In this document: one piece after another, positions 8,688 to 15,798 of the stretch
Layout: each line of letters begins with the position of its first letter
Position numbering within the stretch: position 1 is the first letter of the stretch
Assembly: GCF_031846385.1 (NCBI RefSeq)
Contig: NZ_JAVRHV010000006.1
Coordinates: 62,001-126,000 of the forward strand
Direction of reading: 5' to 3'
Origin: Urechidicola vernalis
Lineage (GTDB): Bacteria; Bacteroidota; Bacteroidia; Flavobacteriales; Flavobacteriaceae
Length of the DNA stretch: 64,000 bases
Position numbers and translations under genes: made by a program
Notes under the pieces: generated by a model
Told to the model about the DNA's origin: nothing
The model's input: the letters and a program-made list of their open reading frames with translations, nothing else
Databases searched by the model: none

Positions 8688-9065
8688 CTATTGTTTTATA
8701 ATTATACACTGATCTAACTTCAGTTCTTCCAAAAGTTCATCATATCCAATAAAACGTCCCTTTATCTTAACAGTTGTATTTAGATTTAAACTCTTTGAAT
8801 CCAAATTATAACAAACAATTCTATCATCTAACATGACAAAATCTCTTTCCAAATTTGTAACTTCACCTTCAATAATAATTATTTTATTAAGATACTTATT
8901 TGTGCTTTCATCCAAATTCAATTGAAACTCATCTAGAATATCATTTGAAAATAATGTATAGTCAGGTCGCTCTAGTTGAATATTTCTGTGAGATTTATAG
9001 ATGTAATTATACCCGACAATTCCTAAAACAATTAAAATTAAAAATCCAATCTTCATTTTATTCAT
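8688..9065 (-). CDS. Membrane-anchored OB-fold protein (tRNA_anti-like family)
   Basis: The 125-residue protein has one N-terminal membrane segment (about 5-20) and then a small OB-fold-like domain with the strand pattern KIIIIEGEVTNLERDFVML and VKIKGRFIGYDELL. It resembles the tRNA_anti-like proteins of Bacteroidota, which despite the name are exported or membrane-anchored and not tRNA-binding as far as the topology shows. It lies 11 bases upstream of the DUF5777 gene and is divergent from the second mini-cytochrome. Its molecular role is unknown. A nearby second ATG three codons in (MKIG) is also a possible start. Confidence 0.65.
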   Translation of the reverse strand: MNKMKIGFLILIVLGIVGYNYIYKSHRNIQLERPDYTLFSNDILDEFQLNLDESTNKYLNKIIIIEGEVTNLERDFVMLDDRIVCYNLDSKSLNLNTTVKIKGRFIGYDELLEELKLDQCIIIKQ

Positions 9066-9185
9066 TTCAAAAAGTATTAATTCATTTCTTAAATATAGTG
9101 GTAATTTTTAATGTTTTTAATCATTAAGCAATTGAATTTCAATTCTCCAAGCCCGAAATAAAAAAATAAATCCTATTTATTTTTC

Positions 9186-9193
9186 TATATTTG
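9186..9193 (+). promoter_or_regulatory. Bacteroidota -7 element for the mini-cytochrome/YceI operon
   Basis: TATATTTG lies 30 bases before the ATG at 9224 in the divergent region 9066-9223. I see no matching TTTG at 19 bases upstream, so only the -7 half is supported. Confidence 0.5.
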
Positions 9194-9223
9194 TTTAAAT
9201 TCATCATTGAAATAATGTAGCTC

Positions 9224-9583
9224 ATGAAGAAAATTAACCTAGCTTTAGTAGTATTTATTTCAATTGTTTATTTTTCTTGTTCTAATGACAGTACAGAAGA
9301 TTTAAATCCTCCAATACCTGTCGATATTAATTACACAAACGATATTAAACCAATTATGGAAAGCCATTGTAATAATTGTCATGGAGCCCCTCCTACTAAT
9401 GGAGCTCCAGTTTCTTTAACAACCTATGATGAAGTTAAAAATGAAACACAGAATGGTGAACTAATTGATCGCATTGAGAGACCGCAAGGAACTGCTGGAG
9501 TAATGCCTCCCGGAGGAAGCACCTTGACAAGTGCGCAAATTCAAACAATTAAAGATTGGATGACAGAAGGATTTAAAGAATAA
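9224..9583 (+). CDS. Small c-type cytochrome lipoprotein (copy 2)
   Basis: The 119-residue protein is a paralogue of the one at 7469. It has a lipobox YFSC (Cys19) followed by the acidic stretch SNDSTED, a CxxCH site (Cys49, Cys52, His53), the shared segment HGAPPTNGAP, and Met94 in VMPPGG as the likely axial ligand. The two copies share the order CNxCHGxPPTNxAP...MPPxG...IKxW...GFK. It lies 4 bases before the YceI gene and is probably co-transcribed with it. Location is likely the outer membrane, perhaps the outer face (inferred from the acidic signal). Confidence 0.8.
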   Translation: MKKINLALVVFISIVYFSCSNDSTEDLNPPIPVDINYTNDIKPIMESHCNNCHGAPPTNGAPVSLTTYDEVKNETQNGELIDRIERPQGTAGVMPPGGSTLTSAQIQTIKDWMTEGFKE

Positions 9584-9587
9584 AATC

Positions 9588-10136
9588 ATGAGAGTCATAT
9601 TTATTTTAACTTGCTTAATTCTAATTTCTAAAACTGCTAACTCGCAAAAATATTTTACAAAAAGTGGGGCTATAGAATTTGAAGCCTCAGTTCCTTCATT
9701 TGAAGAAGTAAATGCGAAAAATAAAACGGTGACGGCAATAATGAATGTTGAAACTGGTGAATTAGCGGCATTGGCATTGGTCAAAGCTTTCAGATTTAAA
9801 ATTGCACTAATGGAAGAACACTTTAATGAAAATTATGCTGAATCTTCTAAATTTCCAAAAACAACTTTAAAAGGTGTTATTCAAAATTTTAAATTGAACG
9901 AATTAACAAAAAATAGAAAACAATTTTACATTGAAGGAGAAATTAGTTTTCATGGTAAAACTAAAAAAGTTCTTATCGAATCTTATATTTCGCTAGACAA
10001 TAGTCAAATTATTATTTCCTCAGAATTTATATTGAATCCTGAAGACTTTGATATAGAATTAGCAAAGGTGGTTAGAAATAAAGTTGCCGATGAAGTAATT
10101 GTATCTACCAATTTTATTATGGCACTTAAAAAATAA
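9588..10136 (+). CDS. YceI family exported protein
   Basis: The 182-residue protein has a signal peptide (cleavage near ANSQ, residue 20) and a YceI-like domain: the opening YFTKSGAIEFEASVP, the region FRFKIALMEEHFNENYAESSKFP with the typical 'F...H..Y.es..yP' pattern, and a final strand set. YceI proteins form an extended lipocalin-like fold that in known cases binds isoprenoid or quinone-like lipids in the periplasm. This suits a gene co-transcribed with a c-type cytochrome, because a quinone-like ligand could serve electron transfer (inference). It ends at a terminator shared with carB. Confidence 0.8.
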   Translation: MRVIFILTCLILISKTANSQKYFTKSGAIEFEASVPSFEEVNAKNKTVTAIMNVETGELAALALVKAFRFKIALMEEHFNENYAESSKFPKTTLKGVIQNFKLNELTKNRKQFYIEGEISFHGKTKKVLIESYISLDNSQIIISSEFILNPEDFDIELAKVVRNKVADEVIVSTNFIMALKK

Positions 10137-10142
10137 GTTATT

Positions 10143-10180
10143 AATAATTAAAAGCCCTTTTTCAAGGGCTTTTAATTATT
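10143..10180. terminator. Bidirectional terminator between YceI and carB
   Basis: A perfect 17-base inverted repeat (10143-10159 with 10164-10180) has AAGGG/CCCTT at its core and A/T-rich arms. The carB stop codon lies inside the right arm. Confidence 0.85.
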
Positions 10181-13025
10181 TACTCAAATACATTTTTCTT
10201 CGAGAATATAGTTCGTAGAATTGATCGTCTTTTAAACTATCTATAAACAAAATACTTTCTCCAGTCGATTTCATTTCAGGACCCAAATTCTTATTTACAT
10301 TCGGAAATTTATTAAACGAGAATACAGGCTGCTTAATTGCATATCCATCCAATCTTGGGTTGAAATTGAAATCTGTAACCTTCTTGTCTCCTAACATCAC
10401 CTTAGTTGCATAATTAACATATGGTTCTTGGTATGCTTTCGCAATAAATGGCACAGTTCTAGAGGCTCTAGGGTTCGCTTCAATAATATAAACCATATCA
10501 TCTTTTACTGCAAATTGAATATTAATCAATCCGACAGTTTTAAGTGCTCTTGCAATTTTCTTAGTATGGTCTTTAATTTGTTGCATTACAAACTCACCTA
10601 AGTTAAATGGAGGCAACGTTGCATTTGAATCTCCAGAGTGCACTCCACAAGGCTCAATATGCTCCATAATTCCGATGATATACACATTACCATCTGCATC
10701 ACAAATCGCATCTGCTTCTGCCTCGATGGCTCCATCTAAATAGTGGTCCAATAACAATACGTTACCAGGCATTTTTCGATGCAAATCAACTACATGTTTT
10801 TCAAGATCATCTTTATTAATTACAATCTTCATTCCTTGTCCTCCTAATACATAAGATGGTCTTACCAAAATTGGAAAATCTAACTCATCTGCAATGGTGA
10901 GCGCTTCATCGGCGTTAGTTGCGGTACCAAATTGTGGAAAAGGAATATTTAACTCTGTTAACAATTCAGAGAAACGACCTCTATCTTCAGCTAAATCTAA
11001 AGCCTCAAAGCTAGTTCCAATAATTTTGATTCCGTATTTTTCTAGTTTTTCTGCTAGTTTTAATGCAGTTTGTCCTCCCAACTGAACAATTACACCTTCA
11101 GGTTTTTCATGCTGAATAATGTCATAAATATGCTCCCAGAAAATTGGTTCGAAGTATAATTTATCAGAAATATCAAAATCTGTAGAAACTGTTTCTGGGT
11201 TACAGTTAATCATAATAGTTTCATATCCCGCTTCACGTGCAGCTAGTACACCATGCACACAACAATAGTCAAATTCAATTCCCTGCCCAATCCTATTAGG
11301 GCCAGAACCTAGAACAACCACTTTCTTTTTATCAGAAACTACACTTTCATTGTCAGCAAATGATTTTCCATTAATAATACTGTTGTTTTCAAAGGTTGAA
11401 TAATAATATGGCGTTTCCGCATTAAACTCTGCGGCACACGTATCTACTAATTTGTATACCCTGTTTATATCTAACTCCTGACGTTTTTTATAAACTTGAC
11501 TTTCTAGACACTCCATCATATGTGCAATTTGTCTATCGCCATATCCCTTTTGCTTTGCCTCTAATAACAAACCTTTTGGTAATGTCTCAATCGTATATTT
11601 AGAGATTTCCTTTTCTAATAAATACAATTCTTCATATTGCTTCAAGAACCACATATCTATCTTTGTGATTTCATGAATTTTACTTAGAGATATCCCCATT
11701 TGAATAGCATCGTAAATTACGAATACTCGATCCCAACTCGCATGTGTTAGTTTGCTAATAATTTTATCGTATTCTTTGTATCCTTTTCCATCCGCACCAA
11801 TTCCGTTTCTCTTAATCTCTAAGGATTGTGTTGCCTTGTGCAATGCTTCTTGGAACGAACGTCCAATTCCCATCACCTCCCCAACAGCTTTCATCTGAAG
11901 TCCTAAAGTTCTATCTGACCCTTCAAACTTATCAAAGTTCCAACGCGGAATTTTTACAATAACATAATCCAAAGTAGGCTCAAATAAAGCTGAAGTTGTT
12001 TTAGTAATTTGATTATCTAATTCATCTAAGTGATATCCTATGGCCAGTTTTGATGCAATTTTTGCAATTGGATATCCTGTCGCTTTTGATGCCAATGCAG
12101 ACGACCTAGATACACGTGGGTTAATTTCAATAGCAATGATATCTTCTTTCTCATCTGGAGAAACGGCGAATTGTACATTACATCCTCCCGCAAAATCACC
12201 GATAGAACGCATCATTTTAATGGCCATATCACGCATTCTTTGGAAAGTTGTATCACTCAAGGTCATTGCAGGTGCGACTGTAATTGAATCACCCGTATGG
12301 ATCCCCATAGGGTCAAAATTCTCAATAGAACAAATAATTACAACGTTGTCATTTTTGTCTCTTAAAAGTTCTAACTCAAACTCTTTCCATCCCATCATGG
12401 CCTTATCAATCATCACCTCATGAATCGGTGAAATTTCTAAACCTCTTCTCAGTAACTCATCATAATCCTCTTCTTTGTGTACTATTGCTGCACCAGCTCC
12501 ACCTAAAGTAAATGAAGAACGAATACATAAAGGAAAACCAAATTCTTGCGCAATTTCTTTACCTTTTAAGAAAGATGTTGCTGTTGCTTGAGGTGCCATT
12601 GGCACATCAATTTCGCTCATCAAATTTCTAAATTGCTCTCTATCTTCTGTAATATTAATAGCGTCAATATTTACACCAATTAATTCAACATTATAATCTT
12701 TCCATATTCCTTTATCATCCGCCTCAATACATAAATTCAACGCTGTTTGCCCTCCCATTGTAGGTAAAACTGCATCTACATTATGAATTTCTAAAATCTC
12801 AATAATCGACTTTGTTGTCAATGGTTTTAAATAAACATGATCCGCTGTTTCTGGATCTGTCATAATCGTTGCTGGATTCGAATTAATAAGAACAACTTCT
12901 ATACCTTCTTCTCTTAACGAGCGAATGGCCTGTGTTCCAGAATAATCAAACTCACATGCTTGCCCAATTACAATTGGACCTGAACCTATAATTAAAACCG
13001 ATTTTAACTTATTATTTTTTGGCAT
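10176..13025 (-). CDS. carB: Carbamoyl-phosphate synthase large subunit, lacking the C-terminal regulatory domain
   Basis: The 949-residue protein has both synthetase halves, each with a pre-ATP-grasp and ATP-grasp unit: the first opens VLIIGSGPIVIGQACEFDYS, the second VVVLGSGPNRIGQGIEFDY at about residue 570. It makes carbamoyl phosphate for pyrimidine and arginine synthesis with the glutaminase subunit CarA, which is not in this window. It stops just after the second ATP-grasp, near LGPEMKSTGESILF, so it is over 100 residues shorter than the E. coli protein and lacks the methylglyoxal-synthase-like domain that binds UMP and ornithine. The reading frame is intact and the shortening is clean, so this looks like a lineage form and not a broken gene. 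Confidence 0.95.
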   Translation of the reverse strand: MPKNNKLKSVLIIGSGPIVIGQACEFDYSGTQAIRSLREEGIEVVLINSNPATIMTDPETADHVYLKPLTTKSIIEILEIHNVDAVLPTMGGQTALNLCIEADDKGIWKDYNVELIGVNIDAINITEDREQFRNLMSEIDVPMAPQATATSFLKGKEIAQEFGFPLCIRSSFTLGGAGAAIVHKEEDYDELLRRGLEISPIHEVMIDKAMMGWKEFELELLRDKNDNVVIICSIENFDPMGIHTGDSITVAPAMTLSDTTFQRMRDMAIKMMRSIGDFAGGCNVQFAVSPDEKEDIIAIEINPRVSRSSALASKATGYPIAKIASKLAIGYHLDELDNQITKTTSALFEPTLDYVIVKIPRWNFDKFEGSDRTLGLQMKAVGEVMGIGRSFQEALHKATQSLEIKRNGIGADGKGYKEYDKIISKLTHASWDRVFVIYDAIQMGISLSKIHEITKIDMWFLKQYEELYLLEKEISKYTIETLPKGLLLEAKQKGYGDRQIAHMMECLESQVYKKRQELDINRVYKLVDTCAAEFNAETPYYYSTFENNSIINGKSFADNESVVSDKKKVVVLGSGPNRIGQGIEFDYCCVHGVLAAREAGYETIMINCNPETVSTDFDISDKLYFEPIFWEHIYDIIQHEKPEGVIVQLGGQTALKLAEKLEKYGIKIIGTSFEALDLAEDRGRFSELLTELNIPFPQFGTATNADEALTIADELDFPILVRPSYVLGGQGMKIVINKDDLEKHVVDLHRKMPGNVLLLDHYLDGAIEAEADAICDADGNVYIIGIMEHIEPCGVHSGDSNATLPPFNLGEFVMQQIKDHTKKIARALKTVGLINIQFAVKDDMVYIIEANPRASRTVPFIAKAYQEPYVNYATKVMLGDKKVTDFNFNPRLDGYAIKQPVFSFNKFPNVNKNLGPEMKSTGESILFIDSLKDDQFYELYSRRKMYLSK

Positions 13026-13115
13026 TTTAAAACTTTTATCTTGAGATGTTAAATATTATGGATTTGTTTCTTTTTTAAAAAAATAGTTATTAAAACTTAT
13101 AAAAAGACTAAAAAA

Positions 13116-13144
13116 AAGGTGTTACTGAAAAACAGTAACACCTT
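13116..13144 (-). terminator. Intrinsic terminator after rpmH
   Basis: A 12-base stem (AAGGTGTTACTG with its complement) closes a 5-base loop. On the minus strand it is followed by a run of seven T, so it ends the rpmH transcript before carB. Confidence 0.85.
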
Positions 13145-13168
13145 GTATATAATTTTTTAATACAATCA

Positions 13169-13330
13169 TTATTTCTTTGGTCTAGGATCTGAAGAAACAC
13201 TTAATCTCTTTCTTCCTTTAGCTCTTCTTCTAGCTAAAACCTTTCTACCGTTAGCAGACGCCATTCTTTCTCTGAAACCGTGTTTGTTTCTTTTCTTTCT
13301 TTTCGATGGCTGATACGTTCTTTTTGGCAT
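13169..13330 (-). CDS. rpmH: 50S ribosomal protein L34
   Basis: This 53-residue, very basic protein begins MPKRTYQPSKRKKRNKHGF and continues with the L34 core RERMASANGRKVLARRRAKGR, an excellent match to bL34. It has an additional C-terminal tail (SVSSDPRPKK). It is a component of the large ribosomal subunit. The gene has its own promoter and terminator and is not beside dnaA or rnpA, unlike the arrangement in many other bacteria. It is short enough to be missed by gene finders with a 60-residue cutoff. Confidence 0.97.
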   Translation of the reverse strand: MPKRTYQPSKRKKRNKHGFRERMASANGRKVLARRRAKGRKRLSVSSDPRPKK

Positions 13331-13403
13331 TACTTTATGTTTTAAATATCGTCTTTATTTTTATACTTAGCTTAAATTGCGAAATCCTCTGCTAAAAGTG
13401 GGG

Positions 13404-13434
13404 CAAATATACAATCATTTTTATATCTGACAAG
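13404..13434 (-). promoter_or_regulatory. rpmH: Two-part Bacteroidota promoter of rpmH
   Basis: On the minus strand CTTG (13434-13431) is followed by 19 bases and then TATATTTG (13411-13404), matching the -33/-7 consensus. The start codon is about 74 bases downstream of the -7 element, giving a rather long leader for this genome. Confidence 0.75.
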
Positions 13435-13491
13435 TGCAAAATTACAAAAATTTAAAAAAATTTTATTCAGTCTTTTTAGGTTGAAAAAAGA

Positions 13492-13499
13492 TATATTTG
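13492..13499 (+). promoter_or_regulatory. Bacteroidota -7 element before the SDR gene
   Basis: TATATTTG lies 24 bases before the ATG at 13524. A TTG in the same frame falls inside this element (13497), so the ATG is the better start. Confidence 0.55.
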
Positions 13500-13523
13500 T
13501 TTAACTACAAAATAACGAAAACT

Positions 13524-14402
13524 ATGTATCAAAAACCAATGTTAAAAGAAGGAAGTCTAGACGGAATGTCAATTGTTGTTACTGGCGGAGGAAGCGGTCT
13601 TGGAAAGGCAATGACAACGTATTTCCTCGAGTTAGGTGCAAAAGTTGCTATAACCTCTAGAAATCTCGAAAAATTAGAAACAGTAAAAATTGAATTAGAA
13701 GAAAAAACTGGAGGAACAGTATTACCAATTCAATGTGATGTGCGTCATTATGATCAAGTAGAGGCGATGTTACAAAAAACAGTGGATACTTTTGGAAAAG
13801 TAGACGGCTTACTAAATAATGCTGCAGGAAATTTTATTTCACCAACCGAGAGACTCTCAGCAAATGCTTTTGATACTATAATAGATATTGTACTAAAAGG
13901 GAGTAAAAACTGCACATTGGCTTTTGGAAAACATTGGATTAAAGAAAAGCAAGAGAAAGCAACAGTTTTAAACATTGTTACGACATATGCCTGGACGGGT
14001 TCTGCCTATGTAGTTCCTTCTGCTACGGCAAAGGCAGGTGTACTAGCCATGACACGCTCATTAGCCGTAGAATGGGCTAAATATGGAATACGTTCAAACG
14101 CCATTGCCCCTGGCCCATTCCCTACAAAAGGCGCTTGGGATAGATTACTTCCTGGAAACTTAAAGGAAAAATTCGACATGGCTAAAAAGGTTCCTGTTGG
14201 AAGAGTTGGAGTGCATCAAGAATTGGCAAATATAGCCGCCTATCTAATGTCAGATTACTCAGCATACGTTAATGGGGAAGTAATTACAATTGATGGCGGT
14301 GAATGGTTAAAAGGAGCCGGTGAATTTAATATGCTAGAAGAAATTCCAGAAGAAATGTGGGACATGTTAGAAATGATGATTCGAAGTAAGAAAAAGAAAT
14401 AG
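13524..14402 (+). CDS. SDR family oxidoreductase, 2,4-dienoyl-CoA reductase-like
   Basis: The 292-residue protein has the SDR cofactor motif TGGGSGLG at 20-27 and the NNAAG motif at 98-102. At the active site Lys170 is present, but the position four residues earlier, where classical SDRs have the catalytic Tyr, is Ser166; the nearest tyrosine is Tyr162. This departure is also seen in the peroxisomal-type 2,4-dienoyl-CoA reductases, so a role in unsaturated fatty acid oxidation is likely (inference). The C-terminus is extended and charged, ending in a run of lysines. The APC permease follows after 15 bases. Confidence 0.8.
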   Translation: MYQKPMLKEGSLDGMSIVVTGGGSGLGKAMTTYFLELGAKVAITSRNLEKLETVKIELEEKTGGTVLPIQCDVRHYDQVEAMLQKTVDTFGKVDGLLNNAAGNFISPTERLSANAFDTIIDIVLKGSKNCTLAFGKHWIKEKQEKATVLNIVTTYAWTGSAYVVPSATAKAGVLAMTRSLAVEWAKYGIRSNAIAPGPFPTKGAWDRLLPGNLKEKFDMAKKVPVGRVGVHQELANIAAYLMSDYSAYVNGEVITIDGGEWLKGAGEFNMLEEIPEEMWDMLEMMIRSKKKK

Positions 14403-14417
14403 CCATTAATTGTATGA

Positions 14418-15713
14418 ATGAATAAAAAAATTGGTCTTAAGGAAGCCATATCTATTGGTATTGGCGGTATGGTGGGTGGAGGAATATTTGCTGTATTAGG
14501 ATTAGCCGTATCGCTAGCAAAAGGTGGAACCCCTATTGCCTTTTTAATAGCTGGTGTTTTGGCACTAATTACCTCTTACAGTTACGTTAAACTATCACTT
14601 TCATTTCCAGATAGAGGAGGAACAGTTAAGTTCATAAACCAGGGATTTGGAAAATCAATTTTTAGTGGAGGTATTAATAACTTGCTTTGGATAAGTTATA
14701 TAATTATGCTAGCCTTATATGCTTCTGCATTTGGATCTTACGCCCCTAACCTATTCCAACTAACCGGAGATAAGATATTCGACACCCATATATATGCTAG
14801 CTCCATAATTATTTTAGCTACAGCAATCAATTATTATAGCATTTCAGTGGTTGGTAAAATAGAGTCCTATGCTGTTATAATAAAACTTGTCATTCTTCTA
14901 TCATTCGTTGCCATTGGATTGTATGGTTTAATTGGGAATCCAAATTTAAACCAATTAGTAGTGAGTAATTGGGAAACTCCCATTCATTTAATTGCTGGAG
15001 GTATGGTCATTTTTGTGTCATACGAAGGGTTTGAGTTAATTGCGAATGCCGCACCAGATATTATCAATCCGAAGAAGAACATTCCCAAAGCCTATTTCTA
15101 CTCCGTAATTTTTGTAATTCTTTTATACATTATTATAGCGATAGTAACCCTAGGCTCACTTCCTTTTGATGAAATTGCGACGGCTGAAGATTATGTGTTA
15201 GCCGAGGCCGCAAAGCCCATGCTCGGAGAAGTTGGATTTACTATTATAACCATCGCTGCTTTAATTTCAACTTTTTCAGCAATAAATGCATCACTGTATG
15301 GTGGTAGTAGAGTAAGCTATGAAATTGCGGAAGACGACGAACTACCGCATGAGTTAACCAACGAACTATGGAATCAACCTATTGGATTACTAATAACCGC
15401 AATCGCTACATTAATAATTACAAACACCCTAAACCTAGAAAGTATTTCTACTGCAGGTAGTGTTGGGTTTCTGCTAATATTCGCAATTGTAAATTATGTT
15501 GGCTTTAAACTTTCTAAAGAAATAAAGGCAAACAAAATAATTACGTTATTAGGTTTTATAAGTTGTTCTAGTGCCCTAATAATTTTAATTTCTCAACAGT
15601 ATAATTCTAACAAAGTTGGAGTTGTCATTGCTCTTTCGTTAATTTTAATTTGCTTTATTATTGAATATTTTTATAAAAAAACAGCATCAATAAAGAACGT
15701 CAATTCAAACTAA
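14418..15713 (+). CDS. APC family amino acid permease
   Basis: The 431-residue protein has about 12 hydrophobic segments and the opening IGIGGMVGGGIFAVLG, the Gly-rich first helix of amino acid-polyamine-organocation transporters that binds the amino group and carboxylate of the substrate. Residues around 195-205 (VIFVSYEGFELIANAA) match the conserved helix 6 region. It sits in the inner membrane. The substrate cannot be told from sequence. It is 15 bases after the SDR gene, so the two are probably one transcript. Start choice: ATG at 14418; another ATG at 14414 is in a different frame. Confidence 0.88.
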   Translation: MNKKIGLKEAISIGIGGMVGGGIFAVLGLAVSLAKGGTPIAFLIAGVLALITSYSYVKLSLSFPDRGGTVKFINQGFGKSIFSGGINNLLWISYIIMLALYASAFGSYAPNLFQLTGDKIFDTHIYASSIIILATAINYYSISVVGKIESYAVIIKLVILLSFVAIGLYGLIGNPNLNQLVVSNWETPIHLIAGGMVIFVSYEGFELIANAAPDIINPKKNIPKAYFYSVIFVILLYIIIAIVTLGSLPFDEIATAEDYVLAEAAKPMLGEVGFTIITIAALISTFSAINASLYGGSRVSYEIAEDDELPHELTNELWNQPIGLLITAIATLIITNTLNLESISTAGSVGFLLIFAIVNYVGFKLSKEIKANKIITLLGFISCSSALIILISQQYNSNKVGVVIALSLILICFIIEYFYKKTASIKNVNSN

Positions 15714-15741
15714 AGGGCTAATTTATTCTTAAGTTTTATAT

Positions 15742-15749
15742 TATATTTG
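15742..15749 (+). promoter_or_regulatory. Bacteroidota -7 element for the tricorn-like protease
   Basis: TATATTTG lies 49 bases before the ATG at 15799, after the APC permease. No -33 TTTG is visible at the usual spacing. Confidence 0.5.
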
Positions 15750-15798
15750 AAAATACTAACCCTTCTCTTTTATTAACCAAACTAAATAATAAATCACT

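Noticed and set aside
9461..9784. 107-codon minus-strand frame across the mini-cytochrome/YceI junction
   Set aside because: It is opposite to two supported genes and has no recognisable features.
12040..12423. 127-codon plus-strand frame inside carB
   Set aside because: It is entirely antisense to the ATP-grasp region of carB, with no start context of its own.
10176..13025. Truncated or frameshifted carB
   Set aside because: I looked for the missing C-terminal domain downstream (before 10176) and found only a terminator and the convergent YceI gene. The short form looks native.
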